A program made the translations under genes and the position numbers. Below, one piece after another: positions 1 to 12,603 of a stretch of 64,000 bases of DNA (positions are counted from its first letter, which is position 1; each line of letters begins with the position of its first letter). The notes beneath the pieces were generated by a model. The model was not told the DNA's origin and did no database searches. It saw nothing but the letters and a program-made list of their open reading frames with translations. Source of the DNA: Steromphala cineraria (lineage: Eukaryota; Mollusca; Gastropoda; Trochida; Trochidae); assembly GCA_916613615.1 (NCBI GenBank), contig OU744725.1:63372575-63436574 (forward strand), written 5' to 3'.

Positions 1-177
1 ATTTGAGCTCATTTTGGTGCATATCCAAGCCATATTAAGAAAAGTTCATCGTAGGGAAAATAATGACAATATCTGCTCAACTCTACATAAAGATCGCATC
101 TAAAGCCAATTATACAAAAACAAAAAATCTGTGAGAAGACTGGTTGGCACCAGCAGATAGCATTTATTTGTCTGTAC

Positions 178-354
178 ATTTGAGCCCATTTTGGTGCATA
201 TCCAAGCCATATTAAGAAAAGTTCATCGAAGGGACAATAATGACAATATATGCTCAAATGTACAATAAGGTCGCATCTAAAGCCAATTATATAAAAACTA
301 AAAATCTGTGAGAAGATTGGTTGGCACCAGCAGATAGCATTTATTTGTGTGTAC
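178..354. repeat. Representative 177-bp monomer of array A
   Basis: This is one complete unit, taken from atttgag to the base before the next atttgag. It is a subtype A1 unit (caaatgtacaataagg near its middle), with GAGCCC at its start and a tatttgtgtgtac end. The previous unit (1-177) is subtype A2 (caactctacat) and has GAGCTC. The two neighbours show the main diagnostic differences of the array. The choice of unit boundary is arbitrary, as in any tandem array. Confidence 0.9.
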
Positions 355-539
355 ATTTGAGCTCATTTTGGTGCATATCCAAGCCATATTAAGAAAAGTT
401 CATCGTTGGGACAATACTGACAATATATCCTCAAATGTACAATAAGGTCGCATCTAAAGCCAATTATACAAAAACTAAAAAACTGTGAGAAGATTGGTTG
501 GCACAAGCAGATAGCATTTATTTGTCTGTACATTTGAGC

Positions 540-2400
540 CCATTTTGGTGCATATCCAAGCCATATTAAGAAAAGTTCATCGTAGGGAAAATAATGACAA
601 TATCTGCTCAACTCTACATAAAGGTCGCATCTAAAGCCAATTATACAAAAACTAAAAATCTGTGAGAAGATTGGTTGGCACCAGCAGATAGCATTTATTT
701 TTGTGTACATTTGAGCCCATTTGTGTGCATATCCAAGCCATATTAAGAAAAGTTCATCGTAGGGACAATAATGACAATATCTGCTCAACTCTACATAAAG
801 GTCGCATCTCAAGCCAATTATACAAAAACTAAAAATCTGTGAGAAGATTGGTTGGCACCAGCAGATAGCATTTATTGGTCTGTACATTTGAGCTCATTTT
901 GGTGCATATCCAAGCCATATTAAGAAAAGTTCATCGTAGGGACAATAATGACAATATATGCTCAAATGTACAATAAGGTCGCATCTAAAGCCAATTATAT
1001 AAAAACTAAAAATCTGTGAGAAGATTGGTTGGCACCAGCAGATAGCATTTATTTGTGTGTACATTTGAGCTCATTTTGGTGCATATCCAAGCCATATTAA
1101 GAAAAGTTCATCGTTGGGACAATAATGACAATATATCCTCAAATGTACAATAAGGTCGCATCTAAAGCCAATTATACAAAAACTAAAAATCTGTGAGAAG
1201 ATTGGTTGGCACCAGCAGATAGCATTTATTTTTGTGTACATTTGAGCCCATTTTGGTGCATATCCAAGCCATATTAAGAAAAGTTCATCGTAGGGACAAT
1301 AATGACAATATCTGCTCAACTCTACATAAAGGTCGCATCTAAAGCCAATTATACAAAAACTAAAAATCTGTGAGAAGATTGGTTGGCACCAGCAGATAGC
1401 ATTTATTGGTCTGTACATTTGAGCTCATTTTGGTGCATATCCAAGCCATATTAAGAAAAGTTCATCGTAGGGACAATAATGACAATATCTGCTCAACTCT
1501 ACATAAAGGTCGCATCTAAAGCCAATTATACAAAAACTAAAAATCTGTGAGAAGATTGGTTGGCACCAGCAGATAGCATTTATTTGTGTGTACATTTGAG
1601 CCCATTTTGGTGCATATCCAAGCCATATTAAGAACATTTCATCGTAGGGAAAATAATGACAATATGTGCTCAACTCTACATAAAGGTCGCATCTGAAGCC
1701 AATTATACAAAAATTAAAAATCTGTGAGAAGATTGGTTGGCACCAGCAGATAGCATTGATTTTTGTGTACATTTGAGCCCATTTTGGTGCATATCCAAGC
1801 CATATTAAGAAAACTTCATCGTAGGGACAATAATGACAATATCTGCTCAAATGTACAATAAGGTCGCATCTAAAGCCAATTATACAAAAACTAAAAATCT
1901 GTGAGAAGATTGGTTGGCACCAGCAGATAGCATTTATTGTTGTGTACATTTGAGCCCATTTTGGTGCATATCCAAGCCATATTAAGAACATTTCATCGTA
2001 GGGAAAATAATGACAATATCTGCTCAACTCTACATAAAGGTCGCATCTAAAGCCAATTATACAAAAACTAAAAATCTGTGAGAAGACTGGTTGGCACCAG
2101 CAGATAGCATTTATTTGTGTGTACATTTGAGCTCATTTTGGTGCATATCCAAGCCATATTAAGAAAAGTTCATCGTTGGGACAATAATGACAATATATGC
2201 TCAAATGTACAATAAGGTCGCATCTAAAGCCAATTATACAAAAACTAAAAATCTGTGAGAAGATTGGTTGGCACCAGCAGATAGCATTTATTTTTGTGTA
2301 CATTTGAAACCCATTTTGGTGCATATCCAAGCCATATTAAGAAAATTTCATCGTAGGGAAAATAATGACAATATCTGCTCAACTCTACATAAAGGTCGCA
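540..2400. repeat. Array A block duplication, copy 1 (offset 3364)
   Basis: The order of monomer variants in this stretch recurs 3,364 bp downstream (about 3904-5764). 3364 equals 19 monomers plus 1, the extra base coming from a 178-bp unit. Shared features include the run of A1 and A2 subtypes, the positions of most GAGCTC variants, a tttgtgtgcat variant near 720 and 4084, and a private gaaaccc insertion at 2306 and 5670. Left of about 540 and right of about 2400 the two regions diverge. Limits are approximate because neighbouring monomers are so similar. Confidence 0.75.
1425..2126. repeat. Four-monomer segment repeated at offset 1417
   Basis: Four successive monomers here recur almost unchanged at 2842-3543. 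They include one with gtgctcaactc and aaattaaaaat and one with gaaaacttcatcg. The offset of 1417 is 8 monomers plus the 1-bp insertion at 2306. Differences are few: aagccaattacac at 3115 against aagccaattatac, and cagattgcat at 3342 against cagatagcat. The segment is an older or shorter block copy nested inside the 3364-bp pattern. Confidence 0.75.
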
Positions 2401-2841
2401 TCTCAAGCCAATTATACAAAAACTAAAAATCTGTGAGAAGATTGGTTGGCACCAGCAGATAGCATTTATTGGTCTGTACATTTGAGCTCATTTTGGTGCA
2501 TATCCAAGCCATATTAAGAAAAGTTCATCGAAGGGACAATAATGACAATATATGCTCAAATGTACAATAAGGTCGCATCTAAAGCCAATTATATAAAAAC
2601 TAAAAATCTGTGAGAAGATTGGTTGGCACCAGCAGATAGCATTTATTTGTGTGTACATTTGAGCTCATTTTGGTGCATATCCAAGCCATATTAAGAAAAT
2701 TTCATCGTTGGGACAATAATGACAATATATCCTCAAATGTACAATAAGGTCGCATCTAAAGCCAATTATACAAAAACTAAAAATCTGTGAGAAGAGTGGT
2801 TGGCACCAGCAGATAGCATTTATTGGTCTGTACATTTGAGC

Positions 2842-3543
2842 TCATTTTGGTTCATATCCAAGCCATATTAAGAAAAGTACATCGTAGGGACAATAATGAC
2901 AATATCTGCTCAACTCTACATAAAGGTCGCATCTAAAGCCAATTATACAAAAACTAAAAATCTGTGAGAAGATTGGTTGGCACCAGCAGATAGCATTTAT
3001 TTGTGTGTACATTTGAGCCCATTTTGGTGCATATCCAAGCCATATTAAGAACATTTCATCGTAGGGAAAATAATGACAATATGTGCTCAACTCTACATAA
3101 AGGTCGCATCTGAAGCCAATTACACAAAAATTAAAAATCTGTGAGAAGATTGGTTGGCACCAGCAGATAGCATTTATTTTTGTGTACATTTGAGCCCATT
3201 TTGGTGCATATCCAAGCCATATTAAGAAAACTTCATCGTAGGGACAATAATGACAATATCTGCTCAAATGTACAATAAGGTCGCATCTAAAGCCAATTAT
3301 ACAAAAACTAAAAATCTGTGAGAAGATTGGTTGGCACCAGCAGATTGCATTTATTGTTGTGTACATTTGAGCCCATTTTGGTGCATATCCAAGCCATATT
3401 AAGAACATTTCATCGTAGGGAAAATAATGACAATATCTGCTCAACTCTACATAAAGGTCGCATCTAAAGCCAATTATACAAAAACTAAAAATCTGTGAGA
3501 AGACTGGTTGGCACCAGCAGATAGCATTTATTTGTGTGTACAT
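2842..3543. repeat. Second copy of the four-monomer segment (offset 1417)
   Basis: This copy matches 1425-2126. Its private cagattgcat variant reappears at about 7592 and 9894 (themselves 2302 apart), so this monomer lineage also fed the next block duplication. Confidence 0.7.
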
Positions 3544-3903
3544 TTGAGCTCATTTTGGTGCATATCCAAGCCATATTAAGAAAAGTTCATCGTAGGGACA
3601 ATAATGACAATATCTGTTCAACTCTACATAAAGGTCGCATCTAAAGCCAATTATACAAAAACTAAAAATCTGTGAGAAGATTGGTTGGCACCAGCAGATA
3701 GCATTTATTGGTCTGTACATTTGAGCTCATTTTGGTGCATATCCAAGCCATATTAAGAAAAGTTCATCGTAGGGACAATAATGACAATATATGCTCAAAT
3801 GTACAATATGGTCGCATCTAAAGCCAATTATATAAAAACTAAAAATCTGTGAGAAGATTGGTTGGCACCAGCAGATAGCATTTATTTGTCTGTACATTTG
3901 AGC

Positions 3904-5764
3904 CCATTTTGGTGCATATCCAAGCCATATTAAGAAAAGTTCATCGTAGGGAAAATAATGACAATATCTGCTCAACTCTACATAAAGGTCGCATCTAAAG
4001 CCAATTATACAAAAACTAAAAATCTGTGAGAAGATTGGTTGGCACCAGCAGATAGCATTTATTTTTGTGTACATTTGAGCCCATTTGTGTGCATATCCAA
4101 GCCATATTAAGAAAAGTTCATCGTAGGGACAATAATGACAATATCTGCTCAACTCTACATAAAGGTCGCATCTCAAGCCAATTATACAAAAACTAAAAAT
4201 CTGTGAGAAGATTGGTTGGCACCAGCAGATAGCATTTATTGGTCTGTACATTTGAGCTCATTTTGGTGCATATCCAAGCCATATTAAGAAAAGTTCATCG
4301 TAGGGACAATAATGACAATATATGCTCAAATGTACAATAAGGTCGCATCTAAAGCCAATTATATAAAAACTAAAAATCTGTGAGAAGATTGGTTGGCACC
4401 AGCAGATAGCATTTATTTGTGTGTACATTTGAGCTCATTTTGGTGCATATCCAAGCCATATTAAGAAAAGTTCATCGTTGGGACAATAATGACAATATAT
4501 CCTCAAATGTACAATAAGGTCGCATCTAAAGCCAATTATACAAAAACTAAAAATCTGTGAGAAGATTGGTTGGCACCAGCAGATAGCATTTATTTTTGTG
4601 TACATTTGAGCCCATTTTGGTGCATATCCAAGCCATATTAAGAAAAGTTCATCGTAGGGACAATAATGACAATATCTGCTCAACTCTACATAAAGGTCGC
4701 ATCTAAAGCCAATTATACAAAAACTAAAAATCTGTGAGAAGATTGGTTGGCACCAGCAGATAGCATTTATTGGTCTGTACATTTGAGCTCATTTTGGTGC
4801 ATATCCAAGCCATATTAAGAAAAGTACATCGTAGGGACAATAATGACAATATCTGCTCAACTCTACATAAAGGTCGCATCTAAAGCCAATTATACAAAAA
4901 CTAAAAATCTGTGAGAAGATTGGTTGGCACCAGCAGATAGCATTTATTTGTGTGTACATTTGAGCCCATTTTGGTGCATATCCAAGCCATATTAAGAACA
5001 TTTCATCGTAGGGAAAATAATGACAATATGTGCTCAACTCTACATAAAGGTCGCATCTAAAGCCAATTATACAAAAATTAAAAATCTGTGAGAAGATTGG
5101 TTGGCACCAGCAGATAGCATTGATTTTTGTGTACATTTGAGCCCATTTTGGTGCATATCCAAGCCATATTAAGAAAACTTCATCGTAGGGACAATAATGA
5201 CAATATCTGCTCAAATGTACAATAAGGTCGCATCTAAAGCCAATTATACAAAAACTAAAAATCTGTGAGAAGATTGGTTGGCACCAGCAGATAGCATTTA
5301 TTGTTGTGTACATTTGAGCTCATTTTGGTGCATATCCAAGCCATATTAAGAACATTTCATCGTAGGGAAAATAATGACAATATCTGCTCAACTCTACATA
5401 AAGGTCGCATCTAAAGCCAATTATACAAAAACTAAAAATCTGTGAGAAGACTGGTTGGCACCAGCAGATAGCATTTATTTGTGTGTACATTTGAGCTCAT
5501 TTTGGTGCATATCCAAGCCATATTAAGAAAAGTTCATCGTTGGGACAATAATGACAATATATGCTCAAATGTACAATAAGGTCGCATCTAAAGCCAATTA
5601 TACAAAAACTAAAAATCTGTGAGAAGATTGGTTGGCACCAGCAGATAGCATTTATTTTTGTGTACATTTGAAACCCATTTTGGTGCATATCCAAGCCATA
5701 TTAAGAAAATTTCATCGTAGGGAAAATAATGACAATATCTGCTCAACTCTACATAAAGGTCGCA
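3904..5764. repeat. Array A block duplication, copy 2 (offset 3364)
   Basis: This is the second copy of the block at about 540-2400. It matches monomer by monomer with a few private differences. For example, the monomer boundary at 5316 carries GAGCTC where the matching position near 1952 has GAGCCC. The extra-base monomer at 5670 belongs to this copy and also begins the next duplication series (offset 2302). Confidence 0.75.
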
Positions 5765-7800
5765 TCTAAAGCCAATTATACAAAAACTAAAAAACTGTGA
5801 GAAGATTGGTTGGCACCAGCAGATAGCATTTATTTGTCTGTACATTTGAGCTCATTTTGGTGCATATCCAAGCCATATTAAGAAAAGTTCATCGTAGGGA
5901 CAATAATGACAATATATGCTCAAATGTACAATAAGGTCGCATCTAAAGCCAATTATATAAAAACTAAAAATCTGTGAGAAGATTGGTTGGCACCAGCAGA
6001 TAGCATTGATTTTTGTGTACATTTGAGCCCATTTTGGTGCATATCCAAGCCATATTAAGAAAATTTCATCGTAGGGAAAATAATGACAATATCTGCTCAA
6101 ATCTACATAAAGGTGGCATCTAATGCCAATTATATAAAAACTAAAAATCTGTGAGAAGATTGGTTGGCACCAGCAGATAGCATTTATTGTTGTGTACATT
6201 TGAGCCCATTTTGGTGCATATCCAAGCCATATTAAGAAAATTTCATCGTAGGGAAAATAATGACAATATCTGCTCAACTCTACATAAAGGTCGCATCTAA
6301 AGCCAATTATACAAAAACTAAAAAACTGTGAGAAGACTGGTTGGCACCAGCAGATAGCATTTATTTGTGTGTACATTTGAGCCCATTTTGGTGCATATCC
6401 AAGCCATATTAAGAAAATTTCATCGTAGGGAAAATAATGACAATATCTGCTCAACTCTACATAAAGGTCGCATCTAAAGCCAATTATACAAAAACTAAAA
6501 AACTGTGAGAAGATTGGTTGGCACCAGCAGATAGCATTTATTTGTCTGTACATTTGAGCTCATTTTGGTGCATATCCAAGCCATATTAAGAAAATTTCAT
6601 CGTAGGGACAATAATGACAATATATGCTCAAATGTACAATAAGGTCGCATCTAAAGCCAATTATATAAAAACTAAAAATCTGTGAGAAGATTGGTTGGCA
6701 CCAGCAGATAGCATTGATTTTTGAGTACATTTGAGCCCATTTTGGTGCATATCCAAGCCATATTAAGAAAAGTTCATCGTAGGGAAAATAATGACAATAT
6801 CTGCTCAAATGTACAATAAGGTCGCAACTAAAGCCAATTATACACAAACTAAACATCTGTGAGAAGATTGGTTGGCACCAGCAGATAGCATTGATTTTTG
6901 TGTACATTTGAGCCCATTTTGGTGCATATCCAAGCCATATTAAGAAAAATTCATCGTAGGGAAAATAATGACAATATCTGCTCAACTCTACATAAAGGTC
7001 GCATCTAAAGCCAATTATACAAAAACTGAAAATCTGTGAGAAGATTGGTTGGCACCAGCAGATAGCATTTATTTGTATGTACATTTGAGCCCGTTTTGGT
7101 GCATATACAAGCCATATTAAGAAAATTTCATCGTAGGGAAAATAATGACAATATCTGCTCAACTCTACATAAAGGTCGCATCTAAAGCCAATTATACAAA
7201 AACTCAAAATCTGTGAGAAGATTGGTTGGCACCTTCAGATAGCATTTATTTTTGTGTACATTTGAGCCCATTTTGGTGCATATCCAAGCCATATTAAGAA
7301 CATTTCATCGTAGGGAAAATAATGACAATATCTGCTCAACTCTACATAAAGGTCGCATCTAAAGCCAATTACACAAAAATTAAAAATGTGTGAGAAGATT
7401 GGTTGGCACCAGCAGATAGCATTGATTTTTGTGTACATTTGAGCCCATTTTGGTGCATATCCAAGCCATATTAAGAAAACTTCATCGTAGGGACAATAAT
7501 GACAATATCTGCTCAAATGTACAATAAGGTCGCATCTAAAGCCAATTATACAAAAACTAAAAATCTGTGAGAAGATTGGTTGGCACCAGCAGATTGCATT
7601 TATTGTTGTGTACATTTGAGCCCATTTTGGTGCATATCCAAGCCATATTAAGAACATTTCATCGTAGGGAAAATAATGACAATATCTGCTCAACTCTACT
7701 TAAAGGTCGCATCTAAAGCCCATTATACAAAAACTAAAAATCTGTGAGAAGACTGGTTGGCACCAGCAGATAGCATTTATTTGTGTGTAGATTTGAGCCC
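5500..7800. repeat. Array A 13-monomer HOR unit, copy 1 (2302 bp)
   Basis: Variants in this block recur 2,302 bp downstream (13 x 177 + 1). Shared private markers are the gaaaccc insertion (5670 and 7972), the ttgagtacatttg change (about 6722 and 9024), cccgttttggtgcatatac (about 7090 and 9392), and caccttcag (about 7231 and 9533). The block limits are uncertain by about one monomer. Positions 7690-7800 carry several private changes (cttaaagg, aagcccatta, gtagattt) that the other copy lacks. Confidence 0.85.
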
Positions 7801-10095
7801 ATTTTGGTGCATATCCAAGCCATATTAAGAAAAGTTCATCGTTGGGACAATAATGACAATATATGCTCAAATGTACAATAAGGTCGCATCTAAAGCCAAT
7901 TATACAAAAACTAAAAATCTGTGAGAAGATTGGTTGGCACCAGCAGATAGCATTTATTTTTGTGTACATTTGAAACCCATTTTGGTGCATATCCAAGCCA
8001 TATTAAGAAAATTTCATCGTAGGGAAAATAATGACAATATCTGCTCAACTCTACATAAAGGTCGCATCTAAAGCCAATTATACAAAAACTAAAAAACTGT
8101 GAGAAGATTGGTTGGCACCAGCAGATAGCATTTATTTGTCTGTACATTTGAGCTCATTTTGGTGCATATCCAAGCCATATTAAGAAAAGTTCATCGTAGG
8201 GACAATAATGACAATATATGCTCAAATGTACAATAAGGTCGCATCTAAAGCCAATTATATAAAAACTAAAAATCTGTGAGAAGATTGGTTGGCACCAGCA
8301 GATAGCATTGATTTTTGTGTACATTTGAGCCCATTTTGGTGCATATCCAAGCCATATTAAGAACATTTCATCGTAGGGAAAATAATGACAATATCTGCTC
8401 AAATCTACATAAAGGTGGCATCTAATGCCAATTATATAAAAACTAAAAATCTGTGAGAAGATTGGTTGGCACCAGCAGATAGCATTTATTGTTGTGTACA
8501 TTTGAGCCCATTTTGGTGCATATCCAAGCCATATTAAGAACATTTCATCGTAGGGAAAATAATGACAATATCTGCTCAACTCTACATAAAGGTCGCATCT
8601 AAAGCCAATTATACAAAAACTAAAAATCTGTGAGAAGACTGGTTGGCACCAGCAGATAGCATTTATTTGTGTGTACATTTGAGCCCATTTTGGTGCATAT
8701 CCAAGCCATATTAAGAAAATTTCATCGTAGGGAAAATAATGACAATATCTGCTCAACTCTACATAAAGGTCGCATCTAAAGCCAATTATACAAAAACTAA
8801 AAAACTGTGAGAAGATTGGTTGGCACCAGCAGATAGCATTTATTTGTCTGTACATTTGAGCTCATTTTGGTGCATATCCAAGCCATATTAAGAAAATTTC
8901 ATCGTAGGGACAATAATGACAATATATGCTCAAATGTACAATAAGGTCGCATCTAAAGCCAATTATATAAAAAGTAAAAATCTGTGAGAAGATTGGTTGG
9001 CACCAGCAGATAGCATTGATTTTTGAGTACATTTGAGCCCATTTTGGTGCATATCCAAGCCATATTAAGAAAAGTTCATCGTAGGGAAAATAATGACAAT
9101 ATCTGCTCAAATGTACAATAAGGTCGCAACTAAAGCCAATTATACACAAACTAAACATCTGTGAGAAGATTGGTTGGCACCAGCAGATAGCATTGATTTT
9201 TGTGTACATTTGAGCCCATTTTGGTGCATATCCAAGCCATATTTAGAAAAATTCATCGTAGGGAAAATAATGACAATATCTGCTCAACTCTACATAAAGG
9301 TCGCATCTAAAGCCAATTATACAAAAACTAAAAATCTGTGAGAAGATTGGTTGGCACCAGCAGATAGCATTTATTTGTATGTACATTTGAGCCCGTTTTG
9401 GTGCATATACAAGCCATATTAAGAAAATTTCATCGTAGGGAAAATAATGACAATATCTGCTCAACTCCACATAAAGGTCGCATCTAAAGCCAATTATACA
9501 AAAACTCAAAATCTGTGAGAAGATTGGTTGGCACCTTCAGATAGCATTTATTTTTGTGTACATTTGAGCCCATTTTGGTGCATATCCAAGCCATATTAAG
9601 AACATTTCATCGTAGGGAAAATAATGACAATATCTGCTCAACTCTACATAAAGGTCGCATCTAAAGCCAATTACACAAAAATTAAAAATGTGTGAGAAGA
9701 TTGGTTGGCACCAGCAGATAGCATTGATTTTTGTGTACATTTGAGCCCATTTTGGTGCATATCCAAGCCATATTAAGAAAACTTCATCGTAGGGACAATA
9801 ATGACAATATCTGCTCAAATGTACAATAAGGTCGCATCTAAAGCCAATTATACAAAAACTAAAAATCTGTGAGAAGATTGGTTGGTACCAGCAGATTGCA
9901 TTTATTGTTGTGTACATTTGAGCCCATTTTGGTGCATATCCAAGCCATATTAAGAACATTTCATCGTAGGGAAAATAATGACAATATCTGCTCAACTCTA
10001 CATAAAGGTCGCATCTAAAGCCAATTATACAAAAACTAAAAATCTGTGAGAAGACTGGTTGGCACCAGCAGATAGCATTTATTTGTGTGTACATT
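7801..10095. repeat. Array A 13-monomer HOR unit, copy 2 (2302 bp)
   Basis: This is the tandem second copy of the block at about 5500-7800, and it carries the same private markers in the same order. It differs at scattered single bases, for example atttagaaaa at 9241 where copy 1 has attaagaaaa, and actccacat at 9465. Past about 10.1 kb a third copy seems to start (cgttgggacaat at about 10141) but soon diverges, lacking the gaaaccc insertion. Confidence 0.85.
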
Positions 10096-10399
10096 TGAGC
10101 TCATTTTGGTGCATATCCAAGTCATATTAAGAAACGTTCATCGTTGGGACAATAATGACAATATATGCTCAAATGTACAATAAGGTCGCATCTAGAGCCA
10201 ATTATACAAAAACTAAACATCTGTGAGAAGATTGGTTGGCACCAGCAGATAGCATTGATTTTTGTGTACATTTGAGCCCATTTTGGTGCATATCCAAGCC
10301 ATATTAAGAAAATTTCATCGTAGGGAAAATAATGACAATATCTGCTCAACTCTACATAAAGGTTGCATCTAAACCAATTATACAGAAACTCAAAATCTG

Positions 10400-11640
10400 T
10401 GAGAAGATTGGTTGGCACCAGCGATAGCATTTATTTTTGTGTACATTTGAGCCCATTTTGGTGCATATCCAAGCCATATTAAGAAAATTTCATCGTAGGG
10501 AAAATAATGACAATATCTGCTCAACTCTACATAAAGGTCGCATCTAAAGCCAATTATACAAAAACTAAAAATCTGTAAGAAGATTGGTTGGCACCAGCAG
10601 ATAGCATTTATGTTTGTGTACATTTGAGCCCATTTTGGTGCATATCCAAGCCATATTAAGAAAATTTCATCGTAGGGAAAATAATGACATTATCTGCTCA
10701 ACTCTACATAAAGGTCGCATCTAAAGCCAATTATACAAAAACTAAAAATCTGTGAGAAGACTGGTTGGCACCAGCAGATAGCATTTATTTGTGTGTACAT
10801 TTGAGCTCATTTTGGTGCATATCCAAGCCATATTAAGAAAAGTTCATCGTTGGGACAATAATGACAATATATGCTCAAATGTACAATAAGGTCGCATCTA
10901 AAGCCAATTATACAAAAACTAAAAATCTGTGAGAAGATTGGTTGGCACCAGCAGATAGCATTTATTTTTGTGTACATTTGAGCCCATTTTGGTGCATATC
11001 CAAGCCATATTAAGAACATTTCATCGTAGGGAAAATAATGACAATATCTGCTCAACTCTACATAAAGGTCGCATCAAAAGCCAATTATACAAAAACTAAA
11101 AATCTGTGAGAAGATTGGTTGGCACCAGCAGATAGCATTTATTGGTCTGTACATTTGAGCTCATTTTGGTGCATATCCAAGCCATATTAAGAAAATTTCA
11201 TCGTAGGGAAAATAATGACAATATCTGCTCAACTCTACATAAAGGTCGCATCTAAAGCCAATTATACAAAAACTAAAAATCTGTGAGAAGATTGGTTGGC
11301 ACCAGCGATAGCATTTATTTTTGTGTACATTTGAGCCCATTTTGGTGCATATCCAAGCCATATTAAGAAAATTTCATCGTAGGGAAAATAATGACAATAT
11401 CTGCTCAACTCTACATAAAGGTCGCATCTAAAGCCAATTATACAAATACTAAACATCTGTAAGAAGATTGGTTGGCACCAGCAGATAGCATTTATTTTTG
11501 TGTACATTTGAGCCCATTTTGGTGCATATCCAAGCCATATTAAGAAAATTTCATCGTAGGGAAAATAATGACAATATCTGCTCAACTCTACATAAAGGTC
11601 GCATCTAAAGCCAATTATACAAAAACTAAAAATCTGTTAG
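10400..11640. repeat. Array A region with a 5-monomer internal duplication (884 bp)
   Basis: Two rare variants recur 884 bp apart. A one-base deletion gives accagcgatag at 10417 and again at 11301. The change ctgtaagaag lies at 10575 and 11459. The spacing equals 5 x 177 minus the deleted base. A separate one-base deletion (ctaaaccaatta) lies at about 10373. These single-base losses shift the minus-strand frame and explain why open frames are short in this part of the array. Confidence 0.75.
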
Positions 11641-12603
11641 AAGATTGGTTGGCACCAGCAGATAGCATTTATTTGTCTGTACATTTGAGCTCATTTTGGT
11701 GCATATCCAAGCCATATTAAGAAAATTTCATCGTAGGGACAATAATGACAATATATGCTCAAATGTACAATAAGGTCGCATCTAAAGCCAATTATATAAA
11801 AACTAAAAATCTGTGAGAAGATTGGTTGGCACCAGCAGATAGCATTGATTTTTTTGTACATTTGAGCCCATTTTGGTGCATATCCAAGCCATATTAAGAA
11901 AATTTCATCGTAGGGAAAATAATGACAATATCTGCTCAACTCTACATAAAGGTCGCATCTAAAGCCAATTATACAAAAACTAAAAATCTGTGAGATGATT
12001 GGTTGGCACCATCAGATAGCATTTATTTGTATGTACATTTGAACCCGTTTTGGTGCATATACAAGCCATATTAAGAAAATTTCATCGTAGGGAAAATAAT
12101 GACAATATCTGCTCAACTCTACATAAAGGTCGCATCTAAAGCCATATATACAAAAACTCAAAATCTGTGAGAAGATTGGTTGGCACCAGCAGATAGCATT
12201 TATTTTTGTGTACATTTGAGCCCATTTTGGTGCATATCCAAGCCATATTAAGAACATTTCATCGTAGGGAAAATAATGACAATATCTGCTCAACTCTACA
12301 TAAAGGTCGCAACTAAAGCCAATTATACACAAACTAAACATCTGTGAGAAGATTGGTTGGCACCAGCAGATAGCATTGATTTTTGTGTACATTTGAGCCC
12401 ATTTTGGTGCATATCCAAGCCATATTAAGAAAATTTCAACGTAGGGACAATAATGACAATATCTGCTCAAATGTACAATAAGGTCGCAACTAAAGCCAAT
12501 TATACACAAACTAAACATCTGTGAGAAGATTGGTTGGCACCAGCAGATAGCATTGATTTTTGTGTACATTTGAGCCCATTTTGGTGCATATCCAAGCCAT
12601 ATT

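Larger units (their letters stand above)
1..12603. repeat. Satellite array A, 177-bp monomer, about 71 copies
   Basis: This is a continuous head-to-tail array. The landmark atttgag starts at 1, 178 and 355 and then recurs every 177 bp, with rare 178- and 176-bp units. The best conserved parts of the monomer are gcatatccaagccatatt and ggttggcaccagcagatag. Variable parts are the stretch after ttaaga (aaagttc, acatttc or aaatttc) and a short window before gtacatttgag. The monomer is AT-rich and close to the length of DNA on one nucleosome plus linker, which is typical of centromeric satellites in plants and animals. The array is cut by the left window edge and by the N gap on the right. I do not recognise the family. 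No insertion by a transposon is visible. Tandem structure is certain; a centromeric role is inference. Confidence 0.98.

Noticed and set aside
140..160. Retroelement primer-binding site in ggttggcaccagcag
   Set aside because: It recurs in every 177-bp monomer, has no LTR or coding region nearby, and does not match the usual initiator tRNA-complementary sequence.
1425..2126. Minus-strand open frame of 233 codons, and similar frames of 115-233 codons throughout 1-12000
   Set aside because: They are read-through of a 177-bp satellite whose length is divisible by 3. Each 59-residue period is the same translated monomer, they start and stop at monomer variants such as GAGCTC, and one-base indels break them freely. 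The product is rich in Cys, Phe, Ile and Tyr with no recognisable domain.
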